This document shows, in pieces, positions 20,045 to 28,272 of a DNA stretch of 64,000 nucleotides; position 1 is the first letter of the stretch, and the number at the start of each line of letters is the position of its first letter. The stretch covers positions 1 to 64,000 of the forward strand of contig NC_090586.1 in assembly GCF_017918235.1 (NCBI RefSeq), given 5' to 3'. The stretch is from Porcisia hertigi (taxonomy: Eukaryota > Euglenozoa > Kinetoplastea > Trypanosomatida > Trypanosomatidae). The position numbers and the translations under genes are program-made. The notes under the pieces were generated by a model. That model searched no databases and was not told the DNA's origin. It saw only the letters and a list, made by a program, of their open reading frames with translations.

Positions 20045-21823
20045 TTACATGAATAGCTTGTTGGGTGTGCAACACACTTTGAGTCCGTCGTGGGGAACCT
20101 GTGGAATTATGTAGTCGTGGTGACGCCCGATGGCGTCATCGTACGCCGCAACGTCACCCTTGTATGAGGGATCTCGGTAAATCTTGAGGTCGTAGTTCAG
20201 CACCACGTACCCCAAGGCCACTTGGGTCTCGATCATGGAGAGGTGCTGCCCAAGGCAGTTGCGGGGGCCGTTTATGAAGGGGATGAAGGCGTAGGGGTCA
20301 ATTTTCTTGGAGAAACTCATACCCTTGGTGCTTCGATTCAGGTATTGGGTGTCGTTGGCAATCTCGGCGTCGATGAACCGAGTTGGGTCGAAGACGTCTG
20401 GCTTGTTCCACACATCAGGATTGTTGTGCACACCCTCGATGCCCACAGCGATCGTGCAGCCAGCGGGAATGCGGACGTCGGCGTCGAGGCCGGTGTCCTC
20501 CGCAGGCCATATGTCGTCCTTGGCGGCGTACCGCATTACCAAGGGCACCACACTGTGCCGCCGCAACGTCTCGCGCAGCACTGCGGGGGTCCACACCAGG
20601 TTGCGTACATCCTCGACAGTCGGCACCCCGCGAGGACCGTAGCGAGTCTGCACGCTTTGCTTGCACCGGGTGGGATCGAAGAGGCGCTTTGCCTCCTCGA
20701 AGATCCTCTCGCGGATCTCTGGGTGCCGCAGAACCTCGTAGGTCGCCCACGTCAGCAGGGCCGCCGACGTTTCGTGTCCGGCCAGCAAGATTGTCTTCAC
20801 GTCGTCACGGAGCTCCATGATGATCTTTTTGTTGATGTAGCCGATCTGCTCCATGCACAGGGCCAGGACATCGGGCTTAGCAGCGTATTGGGGGTCGTTG
20901 CGCTGCTCCCATCGGCCGCGAATGATTTCACTCAGCACCTTGTTCAGCTCAGAGAGGCAGTGGCTACGCTCGCGCGAGCCGTGCAGGAAAGGCATAAAGG
21001 CGCGCCAAGGAGCCCACACACGTTTATTACACTCGTGCACGATTGGCAAAAAGAGCGTTGGAAAAATGCGGTCGGACTCTTCAGAGGAAAGTGACAAAGC
21101 ACTCTCGCTGATAACCTGCAGCGTCAGGTGGCGGTACTCCTCGCTTAGGTCAACGAACGGGTTCTTCGCGTCAATCGCCTCGAATTTATTAAAGACGTGC
21201 TCGACCGCTCTAATAGTCATTTCGGGTACGCTATCCAGAATGTCTACACGCATCGCATGCGACAGCAGCAGACGCCTCTTCTTCCACTCTTCATCCTCCG
21301 AGGTCACCAGGCCGGTACCAAGAAGACACATGAAGTGCTTGTACGCAGCCGCAATCGCTTTTCTGTAATTGCGCTGGTTCGTAAGAAGCACGCGGCGCAA
21401 CAAGCGAGGCTCGTTAATGTAAATCACTCGCATACCAGCCACGTTGAACACCACCAGGCGACTCGTCTGAAGAGCGTCGATACCCTTCCTTCGCGGCAGC
21501 TTTTTTTCAGGATAAAGGCTCCAATTGTACATTTTCGACCAGGGACGGGGTCCAGCCAGGAGAAGGGCGTGCCCCAGAAACGGAATGCCGTTCTTCACAG
21601 TGGGCAATTTGGAAAGATAATAATCCATGCGCAGCCCGGGTAGCACAATGGTGATCATTACGTACAGAATGAGACCCGTCACAACGGCAGTCGCCAACGT
21701 TGTTGACACCACGTCCTCGTGCCCCAACACCACTGTGGCGTATGGCTGGACCGAGGAGGGCAACTTCGCAGCAGCATTCTGAAGCGCAGCCGCGATGTAA
21801 CTTTGAAGTACGTTCGTGGCCAT
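20045..21823 (-). CDS. CYP5122A1: Cytochrome P450, CYP5122A1-like
   Basis: This 592-residue membrane P450 has an N-terminal hydrophobic anchor (TAVVTGLILYVMITIVLPGL, near 45-65). The I-helix oxygen-binding motif is AGHETSAALL (near 350), the K-helix ExxR is ETLR (near 418), and the haem loop FINGPRNCLGQ (near 522) fits FxxGxRxCxG with the cysteine ligand. All catalytic signatures are present, so it should be active. Leishmania carries a single-copy CYP5122A1 on chromosome 27 that has been linked to sterol C4-methyl processing and drug response; its place as ninth gene from the telomere here agrees. The start is the ATG at 21823, two codons after a TTG. Subfamily is inferred from synteny. Confidence 0.93.
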   Translation of the reverse strand: MATNVLQSYIAAALQNAAAKLPSSVQPYATVVLGHEDVVSTTLATAVVTGLILYVMITIVLPGLRMDYYLSKLPTVKNGIPFLGHALLLAGPRPWSKMYNWSLYPEKKLPRRKGIDALQTSRLVVFNVAGMRVIYINEPRLLRRVLLTNQRNYRKAIAAAYKHFMCLLGTGLVTSEDEEWKKRRLLLSHAMRVDILDSVPEMTIRAVEHVFNKFEAIDAKNPFVDLSEEYRHLTLQVISESALSLSSEESDRIFPTLFLPIVHECNKRVWAPWRAFMPFLHGSRERSHCLSELNKVLSEIIRGRWEQRNDPQYAAKPDVLALCMEQIGYINKKIIMELRDDVKTILLAGHETSAALLTWATYEVLRHPEIRERIFEEAKRLFDPTRCKQSVQTRYGPRGVPTVEDVRNLVWTPAVLRETLRRHSVVPLVMRYAAKDDIWPAEDTGLDADVRIPAGCTIAVGIEGVHNNPDVWNKPDVFDPTRFIDAEIANDTQYLNRSTKGMSFSKKIDPYAFIPFINGPRNCLGQHLSMIETQVALGYVVLNYDLKIYRDPSYKGDVAAYDDAIGRHHDYIIPQVPHDGLKVCCTPNKLFM

Positions 21824-21835
21824 GTCCAAGGACTT

Positions 21836-21857
21836 CTGAACAGAAAAAAGAGGGGAG
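21836..21857 (-). promoter_or_regulatory. Candidate trans-splice acceptor of the P450 gene
   Basis: On the minus strand a C/T tract at 21843-21857 is followed at once by CAG, with the AG at 21836-21837, 13 bases before the ATG at 21823. This is a textbook short trypanosomatid 5' UTR and supports the chosen start. Confidence 0.6.
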
Positions 21858-22835
21858 TCAGACGCTCAGTGTGAAATGAGAAGGGAGAGCCCGCGATGCC
21901 TTTCTTTGTTGTTTAGCTGTGTTTTGATGTTGGACAATAGCAGCGTCTATAAGGAAGGGGGGAAAAAAGAGAGAACTCCCTCGTGAGGGTGGGCCTCAAT
22001 ACGTGTGCACCCCGCAAGCAGAGATGAGGATACGTGAAAGCAAAGTCGTTCCCAAGATCTGCTGACCATAGGTGCAAAGAGCAACTAGAAGAAGCCAATC
22101 TCAGCTCGCTTTTTCGCGGCAGACTGGGTGAAGCAGTTTGAGTTTGGTGATTGAGACACAGACAAAAAAAAAGCCAGCCCAAACAAAACTGACACCGAAA
22201 GGAAAAGAGTGAGAACAAAAAAGGGGGTACTGATAGGTTTATATAATCGTGAAATTTGCGCTAACCAGCTGCTGTGCTCAGAGAGAGAGAGGGGGGCACC
22301 CGGGAGTAATGAAGCAAGAAAAAAAAAGAGAGGAGGGGAAGAAGTATGAAGTAGATTACAACCATGGGTAGTAGGTTCGGTTTGCACATGCTTTGTAGGG
22401 CCGAGTGCGCGTACCAGTGTATGAAACAGTGATTGGTGTGGATCGCGGTTTCGAATGCAGCGCTTATTTTGGCTAATAACCCGCACGTGTACAGTTCGAT
22501 TATCCGCGGCTTGTGAGAGAAAAGGGAATGCACACATGGCCTCTCTCGTACTACCGCAGACTGAAGTTGTCACACGTTCGCTCAGTGGGAAGCAAAGGTC
22601 GAAAGAGGTGCCCCCCTTTTCCTTCCCCTGCATTTTATTTAGGGCAGTCGCACACCTCGGAGATCGACATGTAGGGGGAAGGGGTGAACACCAAAACAAA
22701 GCTGCTGCAAAGGAGGTGCACACACGAATATCCGGGAGATCGAGACGGGTGGGGAGAGCGTGAAGAGGGCGAGTAAAAACAATGAAAACGAAGCAGACGG
22801 TGAAATTGAAAATGGGAAGGGAAGCACCTACGCAC

Positions 22836-22866
<31 letters not shown>

Positions 22867-23466
22867 AGAATATATAGATGGAGAGAGAGAGAGGAAGATA
22901 CGAGCCTCAGAGGCGTGAACATACACACGCCTCCCGACCCCCAATACGTACACGCAAACACAATGAATAGGATACGTCAATGGCACCCAGTCAAATATAG
23001 GCGCCGGGGGGGGGGGGTCGGGACAACATGAAAAGGCAACGACTCAGAGAAAACAAAGGAGTAAACGAGAGGTGGCAAAACAAGGGCGTATGAGGAAACG
23101 GAGAAGGCAGAAGGTCCATCAGCTTCATGTACATGTAAACATTGGTTTGCTTGCGGGTTCTTGATTCGAACACTAAAGTGGGGGAGTGCGTGAAGAAAAA
23201 TTTGAAATAACAAAGGAGACATGTGAGCAACCGCGTGAAGGAGCAGGAAGTAAAAAGGACGCGTGCAGCCAAGAGACTACACAAGTGCGGGTTAAACAGT
23301 GCAACGGCTCGCATCTATCTGGGTGGCCTGCGGTCGGTTGTTATTAGCCACCGTTTTCGCGCCGTCGTTCTCTTTTTGCCCGGCCCACATACTTACACCC
23401 CTTCACAACACTGCAAAGCAAAAACAAGCGGAAAAAGAAAAACAAGAAAAACGGAAGCCGGCTCGG
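21858..23466. other. Long intergenic spacer, P450 to RCK kinase
   Basis: It holds G12 at 23006-23017, a (CA)n microsatellite at about 22831-22865, (GA)n near 22278-22290 and 22880-22892, and A-runs at 22165-22173 and 22317-22327. It includes the kinase 3' UTR. Long minus-strand open frames here are translated pyrimidine and CA repeats and are not credible. No gene is seen. Confidence 0.65.
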
Positions 23467-25449
23467 CTACTGATACGCCAGACTGCTCGCCTTGTGCTTT
23501 GCTAAGAGCGCCTTCAGCGATGGTGAACCCACTTTCGAAGTCGGCTGGCCCATGCGAGGAAGGTCGTTCTGCGCCGAAACGCTGTCCACCTTTCTTATAT
23601 TCGCCGGGTGTGTGGTGCGAGGAGAGTTGCTAACCTTAAAAGACGAGTCAGTGTTCGTGGTGGTGCTCTTGTATCGACCGCTGCTCAGCAACGCGGCCAC
23701 AGGATAGTGTGAAAGCGTTGAATGAGAAGCGCAGCTTTCGCTGTTCACACCGCCTGGGGCATCCCCGTCGTGCCGTTGCGCCAGAACCCCAATGGCAGTC
23801 ATCTCCGACGCAAACTCTTCCATGAGCTCGTCCAAGTCAACACCTCGCTTCGCCGCTGAAGACGTCGCTGTAGGAGAAGTTGTTTCAGTTTCCTTGAGGG
23901 GGTTTCGGCGTCGCGGTGGAGCATTGACGTCGTGATTACCGACGATTGGAAGAAGAGTGGATGGCTTAGCCTTGGGTGGAGTGACACTAAAGCTGGGGGC
24001 CGCACTTGGCGAGTGCACGGCGCTGCCAGTCGCCAGCGCGTGAGGCACAGACAGCCCCCCTTTCCCCGTCTGAACGTTTTTCAGGCTCGCCAATTTCTTG
24101 GAAAGTGAAGTTTCTTCGGTTTCCTGCGAGCGGCGTTTTCCATTCATCACAGCTGTCGTTGACAGACTGGAGCGCTGCTGGCCGTTGCCGAACGCTGGCA
24201 ATCCCTCTGGCAAAAGGAGCCCGCGCCCACAGAGAGACGACGAAGCGTTCTGGAGCGCGTCAAGGGGTGGTGGAGTCGTAGACAATCCGAGAGGAAGTTT
24301 CGGCAAAGACGAGACAGGATCCTTGGTGGTGCCGAGCACGTACATTTTGCGTGGCGAGGCGCCCGAGAGGGAGGCGTCGATAGTGGTCTTGGCCCCTTTC
24401 AGAGCCGCCAGTGGCTTTGTGGTGGAACTTTTGAGGGCGGGTGGCGCTGTTTTCGATGCAGACAGCATCCGATTAGCCATGAACGCTAGTTGATCAATCG
24501 CGGCGGCGGATGGCGCGTTGCCCTCGTCGATCCCGACATTGAAGAACGAGTGTTGCAGACATTGCTCCGCTGTCAGTCTAACTCTCGGGTCGTAGGCGAG
24601 CATCTTACGCAAGAGGTCAACCACCGATTCCGGGATATGCGATGGGAGAACGTGAGCAAGACCGGTACCAGTGATTACTGGGAATGTGTAGCGGATCTTC
24701 TTTGCCAAGCGAAGACCTCCGGGCCACAGCTCCTCAGTGGGGGACCCGAGAACTGACATTATCTTGAAAAGCTGATCTACCTCGTTTGTGCCTGGAAAAA
24801 GAGGTCGCATAGTGATGAGCTCCGCCATGATGCACCCGGCAGCCCATATATCCACCGCAGCGCCGTAGAAACGATCTTGCAGAAGCAGCTCAGGTGCACG
24901 ATACCACCGCGTCGACACGTAGTCGGTAAACGGTGGGCGAGCGCGGATCTCTTTCACAAGGCCAAAATCTGCTAGCTTGAGGACCTCGTCGCCATTCGCA
25001 TCTTTTCGAACGAGAAGGTTTTCTGGCTTCATATCCCGGTGGAAGTAACCGCGCTTGTGGATGTACATGAGTGCCTGCAATATTTGGCACATATAGCTCC
25101 TTACAAGCGGGTAGGGAATCAATGGTGGAGCAGCAGACACCGTAGCGGATGATTCACCTTTCTGCTTCGCCTTCTGTATTACGCCGAGTAGATCTCCGTC
25201 CATGTATTCGAAGACAAAGAAAAGCTCGTTGTTCTCGCGAATCACCTCACGCAGCTTCACCACGTTCGGGTGTCCATGTATGCGCCGCACAACATCTACT
25301 TCAGGCAGCTTGACGCACTCCTCCCACGTGTAGAACTTTCGTTTCATTTTCTTGATGGCTACGAGCTGGCCGGTTTTCTTGTTCACGGCCTTGGCAACGG
25401 AGCCGAAGGTGCCGTCGCCGATTTGAGTGAGAACCTCATACTTGTCCAT
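23467..25449 (-). CDS. RCK/MAK/ICK-type protein kinase with TDY activation loop
   Basis: This 660-residue Ser/Thr kinase has its catalytic domain at residues ~4-290: glycine loop IGDGTFGSV, lysine in VAIKKMK, catalytic HRD in YFHRDMKPENLLV (near 138), DFG in LADFGLVKE, and a MAPK-like TxY dual phosphosite TDY in PPFTDYVSTRWYRAPE (near 175). The TDY loop and surrounding residues match the RCK family (MAK, ICK, MOK), which controls ciliary length and intraflagellar transport turnaround. The ~370-residue tail is Ser/Pro/Thr-rich and probably disordered and phosphorylated. All catalytic residues are present. The start is the first ATG, at the conserved MDKYEVLTQIG. Flagellar length control is an inference from the family. 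Confidence 0.92.
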   Translation of the reverse strand: MDKYEVLTQIGDGTFGSVAKAVNKKTGQLVAIKKMKRKFYTWEECVKLPEVDVVRRIHGHPNVVKLREVIRENNELFFVFEYMDGDLLGVIQKAKQKGESSATVSAAPPLIPYPLVRSYMCQILQALMYIHKRGYFHRDMKPENLLVRKDANGDEVLKLADFGLVKEIRARPPFTDYVSTRWYRAPELLLQDRFYGAAVDIWAAGCIMAELITMRPLFPGTNEVDQLFKIMSVLGSPTEELWPGGLRLAKKIRYTFPVITGTGLAHVLPSHIPESVVDLLRKMLAYDPRVRLTAEQCLQHSFFNVGIDEGNAPSAAAIDQLAFMANRMLSASKTAPPALKSSTTKPLAALKGAKTTIDASLSGASPRKMYVLGTTKDPVSSLPKLPLGLSTTPPPLDALQNASSSLCGRGLLLPEGLPAFGNGQQRSSLSTTAVMNGKRRSQETEETSLSKKLASLKNVQTGKGGLSVPHALATGSAVHSPSAAPSFSVTPPKAKPSTLLPIVGNHDVNAPPRRRNPLKETETTSPTATSSAAKRGVDLDELMEEFASEMTAIGVLAQRHDGDAPGGVNSESCASHSTLSHYPVAALLSSGRYKSTTTNTDSSFKVSNSPRTTHPANIRKVDSVSAQNDLPRMGQPTSKVGSPSLKALLAKHKASSLAYQ

Positions 25450-25596
25450 GGCGATGTGATGTCTCTAGTAATCTAAAGCTATGGAAAAAATAATAGTAAT
25501 ACCGGGGAGGGAGGTACAGAATACAGGTAACAAGCGATGCCCTAGCAATTCATGAGATGAAGGGGCTGAGAGGGAACGCGTACGTACATGCTAGAT

Positions 25597-25629
<33 letters not shown>

Positions 25630-26356
25630 GATAGGGGGGATAAGACAACATGTGCATATGTTGGTGCATATGCACACATAGCAAAAAAAAAAAGAAGGGG
25701 GAAGGTGGGAAGGAACAAGGTAGGTCAAGAGAAGCATGGATAAGCGCACGGGTGCGCACAAGGGAATCACAAGAAAAGTAGTGAACGAAGCGTTAGGAGA
25801 GAGAGAGAGAGAGCAGCTGCTCGACCTGGTGCCAGAAAGGTGCCCGAAGTTTAACACACAGACGTTGTACCCGATACTGAGATCAGCGTCTCAAAGAAAG
25901 AGACCACCACGAGGCGAGTAACGAGTCCCCCCCCCTCCCTTTGCCCTCCTCTCCTTTCACGACTCAAGTATGCACAAGCAAACTACAGCGCAAGGTGTGC
26001 ATTTGTGCGTGGAAATGTATCCTCCACTGAGAGGACACACAACCCTATATCTGGGGGCGCATGTCATACCGCTAAACCCCAATGTCTCAAACACCTGTCA
26101 TCGGCACCCATTTGCCTTCATTTGAATCAGTCACCTTGCAGATATTCTACGACTACTACGGGATAAAAAGGGAAAGTAAAAAAAAGGTGAGAAGACCATT
26201 CTCGTGTTCACACAGACACACACACACACACTGGCCTATTGCCCACTTAGCTTAACTCCTACTCGTCCCCTGCGAACACGAAAGGGGACGCACAAGCGCG
26301 TAGCTACAGACGCACAGATACACATCCACCCGGGCACGTATATGATGCCCTTTTTT
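25450..26356. other. Intergenic spacer with (GT)14 microsatellite
   Basis: A (GT)n array lies at 25602-25629, A11 near 25682-25692, and (GA)n at 25798-25812. A second CA tract is at 26216-26230. It contains the kinase splice region and the 3' UTR of the 26357-26614 gene. No gene is seen. Confidence 0.7.
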
Positions 26357-26614
26357 TTAAGGGTGAAGAGAATGCGGATCCGGGGGCCAGGCACCGCTCA
26401 GACCACCGTTGGCGGCAGCGATGATGAGAAACCCAATCACAAAGTTGGGTATCATGTTGCTAATCGACCACGCGCCCAGCACAAAGAACTGGGTGGTGAA
26501 CGACTTGGGTACGTACGCAGGCCTCAGACTGTTGAACTTCATCGGCACAACACAGCCCTTTCCGATGGGAGCGTTCACACTCTCATAGAAACGAGTGACG
26601 GTACGGCGTAGCAT
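26357..26614 (-). CDS. Small probable mitochondrial membrane protein, 85 residues
   Basis: The N terminus MLRRTVTRFYESV is arginine-rich and free of acids, like a mitochondrial presequence. One hydrophobic helix (MIPNFVIGFLIIAAANGG, residues ~53-70) follows, with a proline-rich C terminus (WPPDPHSLHP). This size and layout are typical of small accessory subunits of respiratory complexes or ATP synthase in trypanosomatids, but I cannot name the subunit. The ATG at 26614 is preferred to the one eight codons upstream because it directly begins the presequence-like segment. Confidence 0.65.
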   Translation of the reverse strand: MLRRTVTRFYESVNAPIGKGCVVPMKFNSLRPAYVPKSFTTQFFVLGAWSISNMIPNFVIGFLIIAAANGGLSGAWPPDPHSLHP

Positions 26615-26726
26615 GACTGAGAACGCGTGCAGTCTCAAATAAGATGAAATCGATGTGTGTCTGCCCCTACCTTTATTTTTTTTTTGGGGGGGGGGAGGTC
26701 AGCGTGTGCTTTCGAGGAGGACTTTT

Positions 26727-26927
26727 TTATGATGGAAAAAAAAGTGCAGAGGAGGTGTCCAGGACGATGAGAGACGTTTTGTAGAACAGTAAGCCACCAC
26801 TGCTTATAAGTACAGCGTGTGCGATGCTCAGCGAGAGGAGCAACGTTGAGAAGCGCGAGTGGATCTCCACCCTAATGCGGCCTTTAGCACCTGACCTAAT
26901 CAGGTACATAAGAGCATCAGCTTCCAT
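26727..26927 (-). CDS. Possible small membrane protein, 66 residues
   Basis: This is a short frame between the 26357-26614 gene and the RING-CH gene. It has a charged N terminus (MEADALMYLIRSGAKGRIR) and two close hydrophobic stretches (TLLLSLSIAHAVLISSGG and LLFYKTSLIVL). A pyrimidine-rich tract and an AG (CTTAG) lie just upstream of its ATG on the minus strand. Only about 110 bases separate it from the next ATG, with T10/G10 homopolymers in between. It could be a real small gene or a chance frame. Confidence 0.3.
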   Translation of the reverse strand: MEADALMYLIRSGAKGRIRVEIHSRFSTLLLSLSIAHAVLISSGGLLFYKTSLIVLDTSSALFFPS

Positions 26928-27475
26928 GCAGTACTAAGCTTGTGTAAAGGCCGCTATAGGGTCCGCGTTGGGGAGCAGTGACGCAAGACAGAGGTGGAAG
27001 GCATTTCCTCCTGTTACTTTGAGCCCGGTCAGTGCCGCAACTTTGACTTTGTATGGTACTCTACTGTGTGGGCGGCGAAAATGAACAAGCAGCACAACCC
27101 CAAAATGACTACGCCCTCGTCAAATGGGAGAGAGAAAAAATGCGGGTGGCCCAAACAACATACACAAACCCACTTGAAACTGCGCCTCTCCACTTTTACA
27201 AACCGAAGAGAAAAACATGTGAACATAAAAATGGAAAGAAAAACGTGAATGGATCGAGAACCGCAGTTGTCACATACGAAGGCAAACGATACGAAGGTGT
27301 GTACGCAACAAGCGGGGGAACGGGCAGAAGCCACGAACGGGGAAGAGACAACACTTTGCACTGAATGAAGGAAAAGAGTGCAGAACCCAAAAGGCAACGG
27401 ACACACAACAGCAAAGATAAGCAACGACTTGAGGGGTGTAACGGGTTCCCTTTTACCGCTGAAAATATGAATTGA
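26928..27475. other. Intergenic spacer, possible 3' UTR of the RING-CH gene
   Basis: This is A-rich plus-strand sequence without repeats longer than short A-runs. Open frames on both strands are short and overlap each other. No gene is seen. It leads into the SIDER-like element at 27476. Confidence 0.6.
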
Positions 27476-27986
27476 GCAACCACAGACTCCCTTCACCACC
27501 ACCACCACCACCACCCGCCCTGTCCATTGAGCCCCCTCCGTGCGATGCGATAGCAACCAACCACACTATTTGTTTTCTTCCACACAGAAATGGCAGACTA
27601 AATCACCGGAGAGGAGTCGTTGTCTCGGGCCCTACACGAACACACACACACACACACGGCGTTTCAAGGCCGCCTCGCAGCCAGCCCTATCATGCCGGTT
27701 CGCCACGCAGTGCGTCTCTCGCGAGGTGGCGCAGACTCCTCGCACTCGTAGGCAGTCAAGGGCAGAGTGAGATGCGAGCCTGTCAGCTTGGCACATCGTC
27801 TCGCATATGAGCGGTACAAACGCCTGCACCCTCGCGGGTCATACTGACGCAGCACCATCCACGACCTGACCGCCAAGATGGGCAGAGATCCGTCACTCGG
27901 ACCTCCCGCGTCGTGAGTACCGGGACCGTGCCACCAGCAGAGAGGCACTACGTCATGAGCAAGGAGAATATGGGGCCGCGTGGATT
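27476..27986 (-). mobile_element. SIDER-like degenerate retroposon, copy A
   Basis: This 511-bp sequence recurs almost base for base at 39181-39692. Apart from the lengths of an internal CA and a CCA microsatellite and one or two substitutions I see no differences. In the gene orientation it starts GCGGCCCCATATTCTCC and contains GACGTAGTGCCTCTCTGCTG. Its size, its place in presumed 3' UTRs and my recollection of Leishmania SIDER2 sequence fit a Short Interspersed DEgenerate Retroposon, a truncated relative of ingi/L1Tc LINEs. It has no coding capacity. It lies downstream of the RING-CH gene, where SIDERs are known to influence mRNA turnover. The family call is by memory, not search. Confidence 0.6.
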
Positions 27987-28272
27987 TATCCTGCAATTCA
28001 CCCTTCCTTCCTTCCTCCCTCCCCCCGAAAACTCACGACGAGGCGTACCCCCCCCCACCGCCATTAATGAGGACAAACGCGGAAAAGAAAAATGAGGTCA
28101 TTTACATTGCAAGGACGGTGTCTTGCATGCGCTCAGCAGCGGTGCAGCTAAAGCAGGGTTACCCGTTAAAACATGCAGCAGCTAGAATGAAGACGGGAGT
28201 TCTAGAAGTACAAATGAAGCTTCAAGTGACCCCGCTGTGCACAGAAAGCTCGATAAAAGTATGTGAGCCTAC
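27987..28272. other. 3' UTR proximal part of the RING-CH gene
   Basis: This is the short non-coding stretch between the SIDER-like copy and the RING-CH stop codon. It has plus-strand C-runs near 28018-28025 and 28050-28056. Nothing else is seen. Confidence 0.6.

Noticed and set aside
20222-21094. 290-codon plus-strand open frame
   Set aside because: It lies antisense to the P450 gene, whose motifs are unmistakable; the frame is a by-product of its codon use.
22085-22867. 260-codon minus-strand open frame upstream of the P450
   Set aside because: It translates CA/GT repeats and pyrimidine tracts (Cys-Val runs, Ser/Pro/Leu-rich) and has no domain.
27472-27810. Open frames inside the SIDER-like element, repeated at 39322-39516
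   Set aside because: They recur only because the element is duplicated; they cross microsatellites of different length and show no protein motif.
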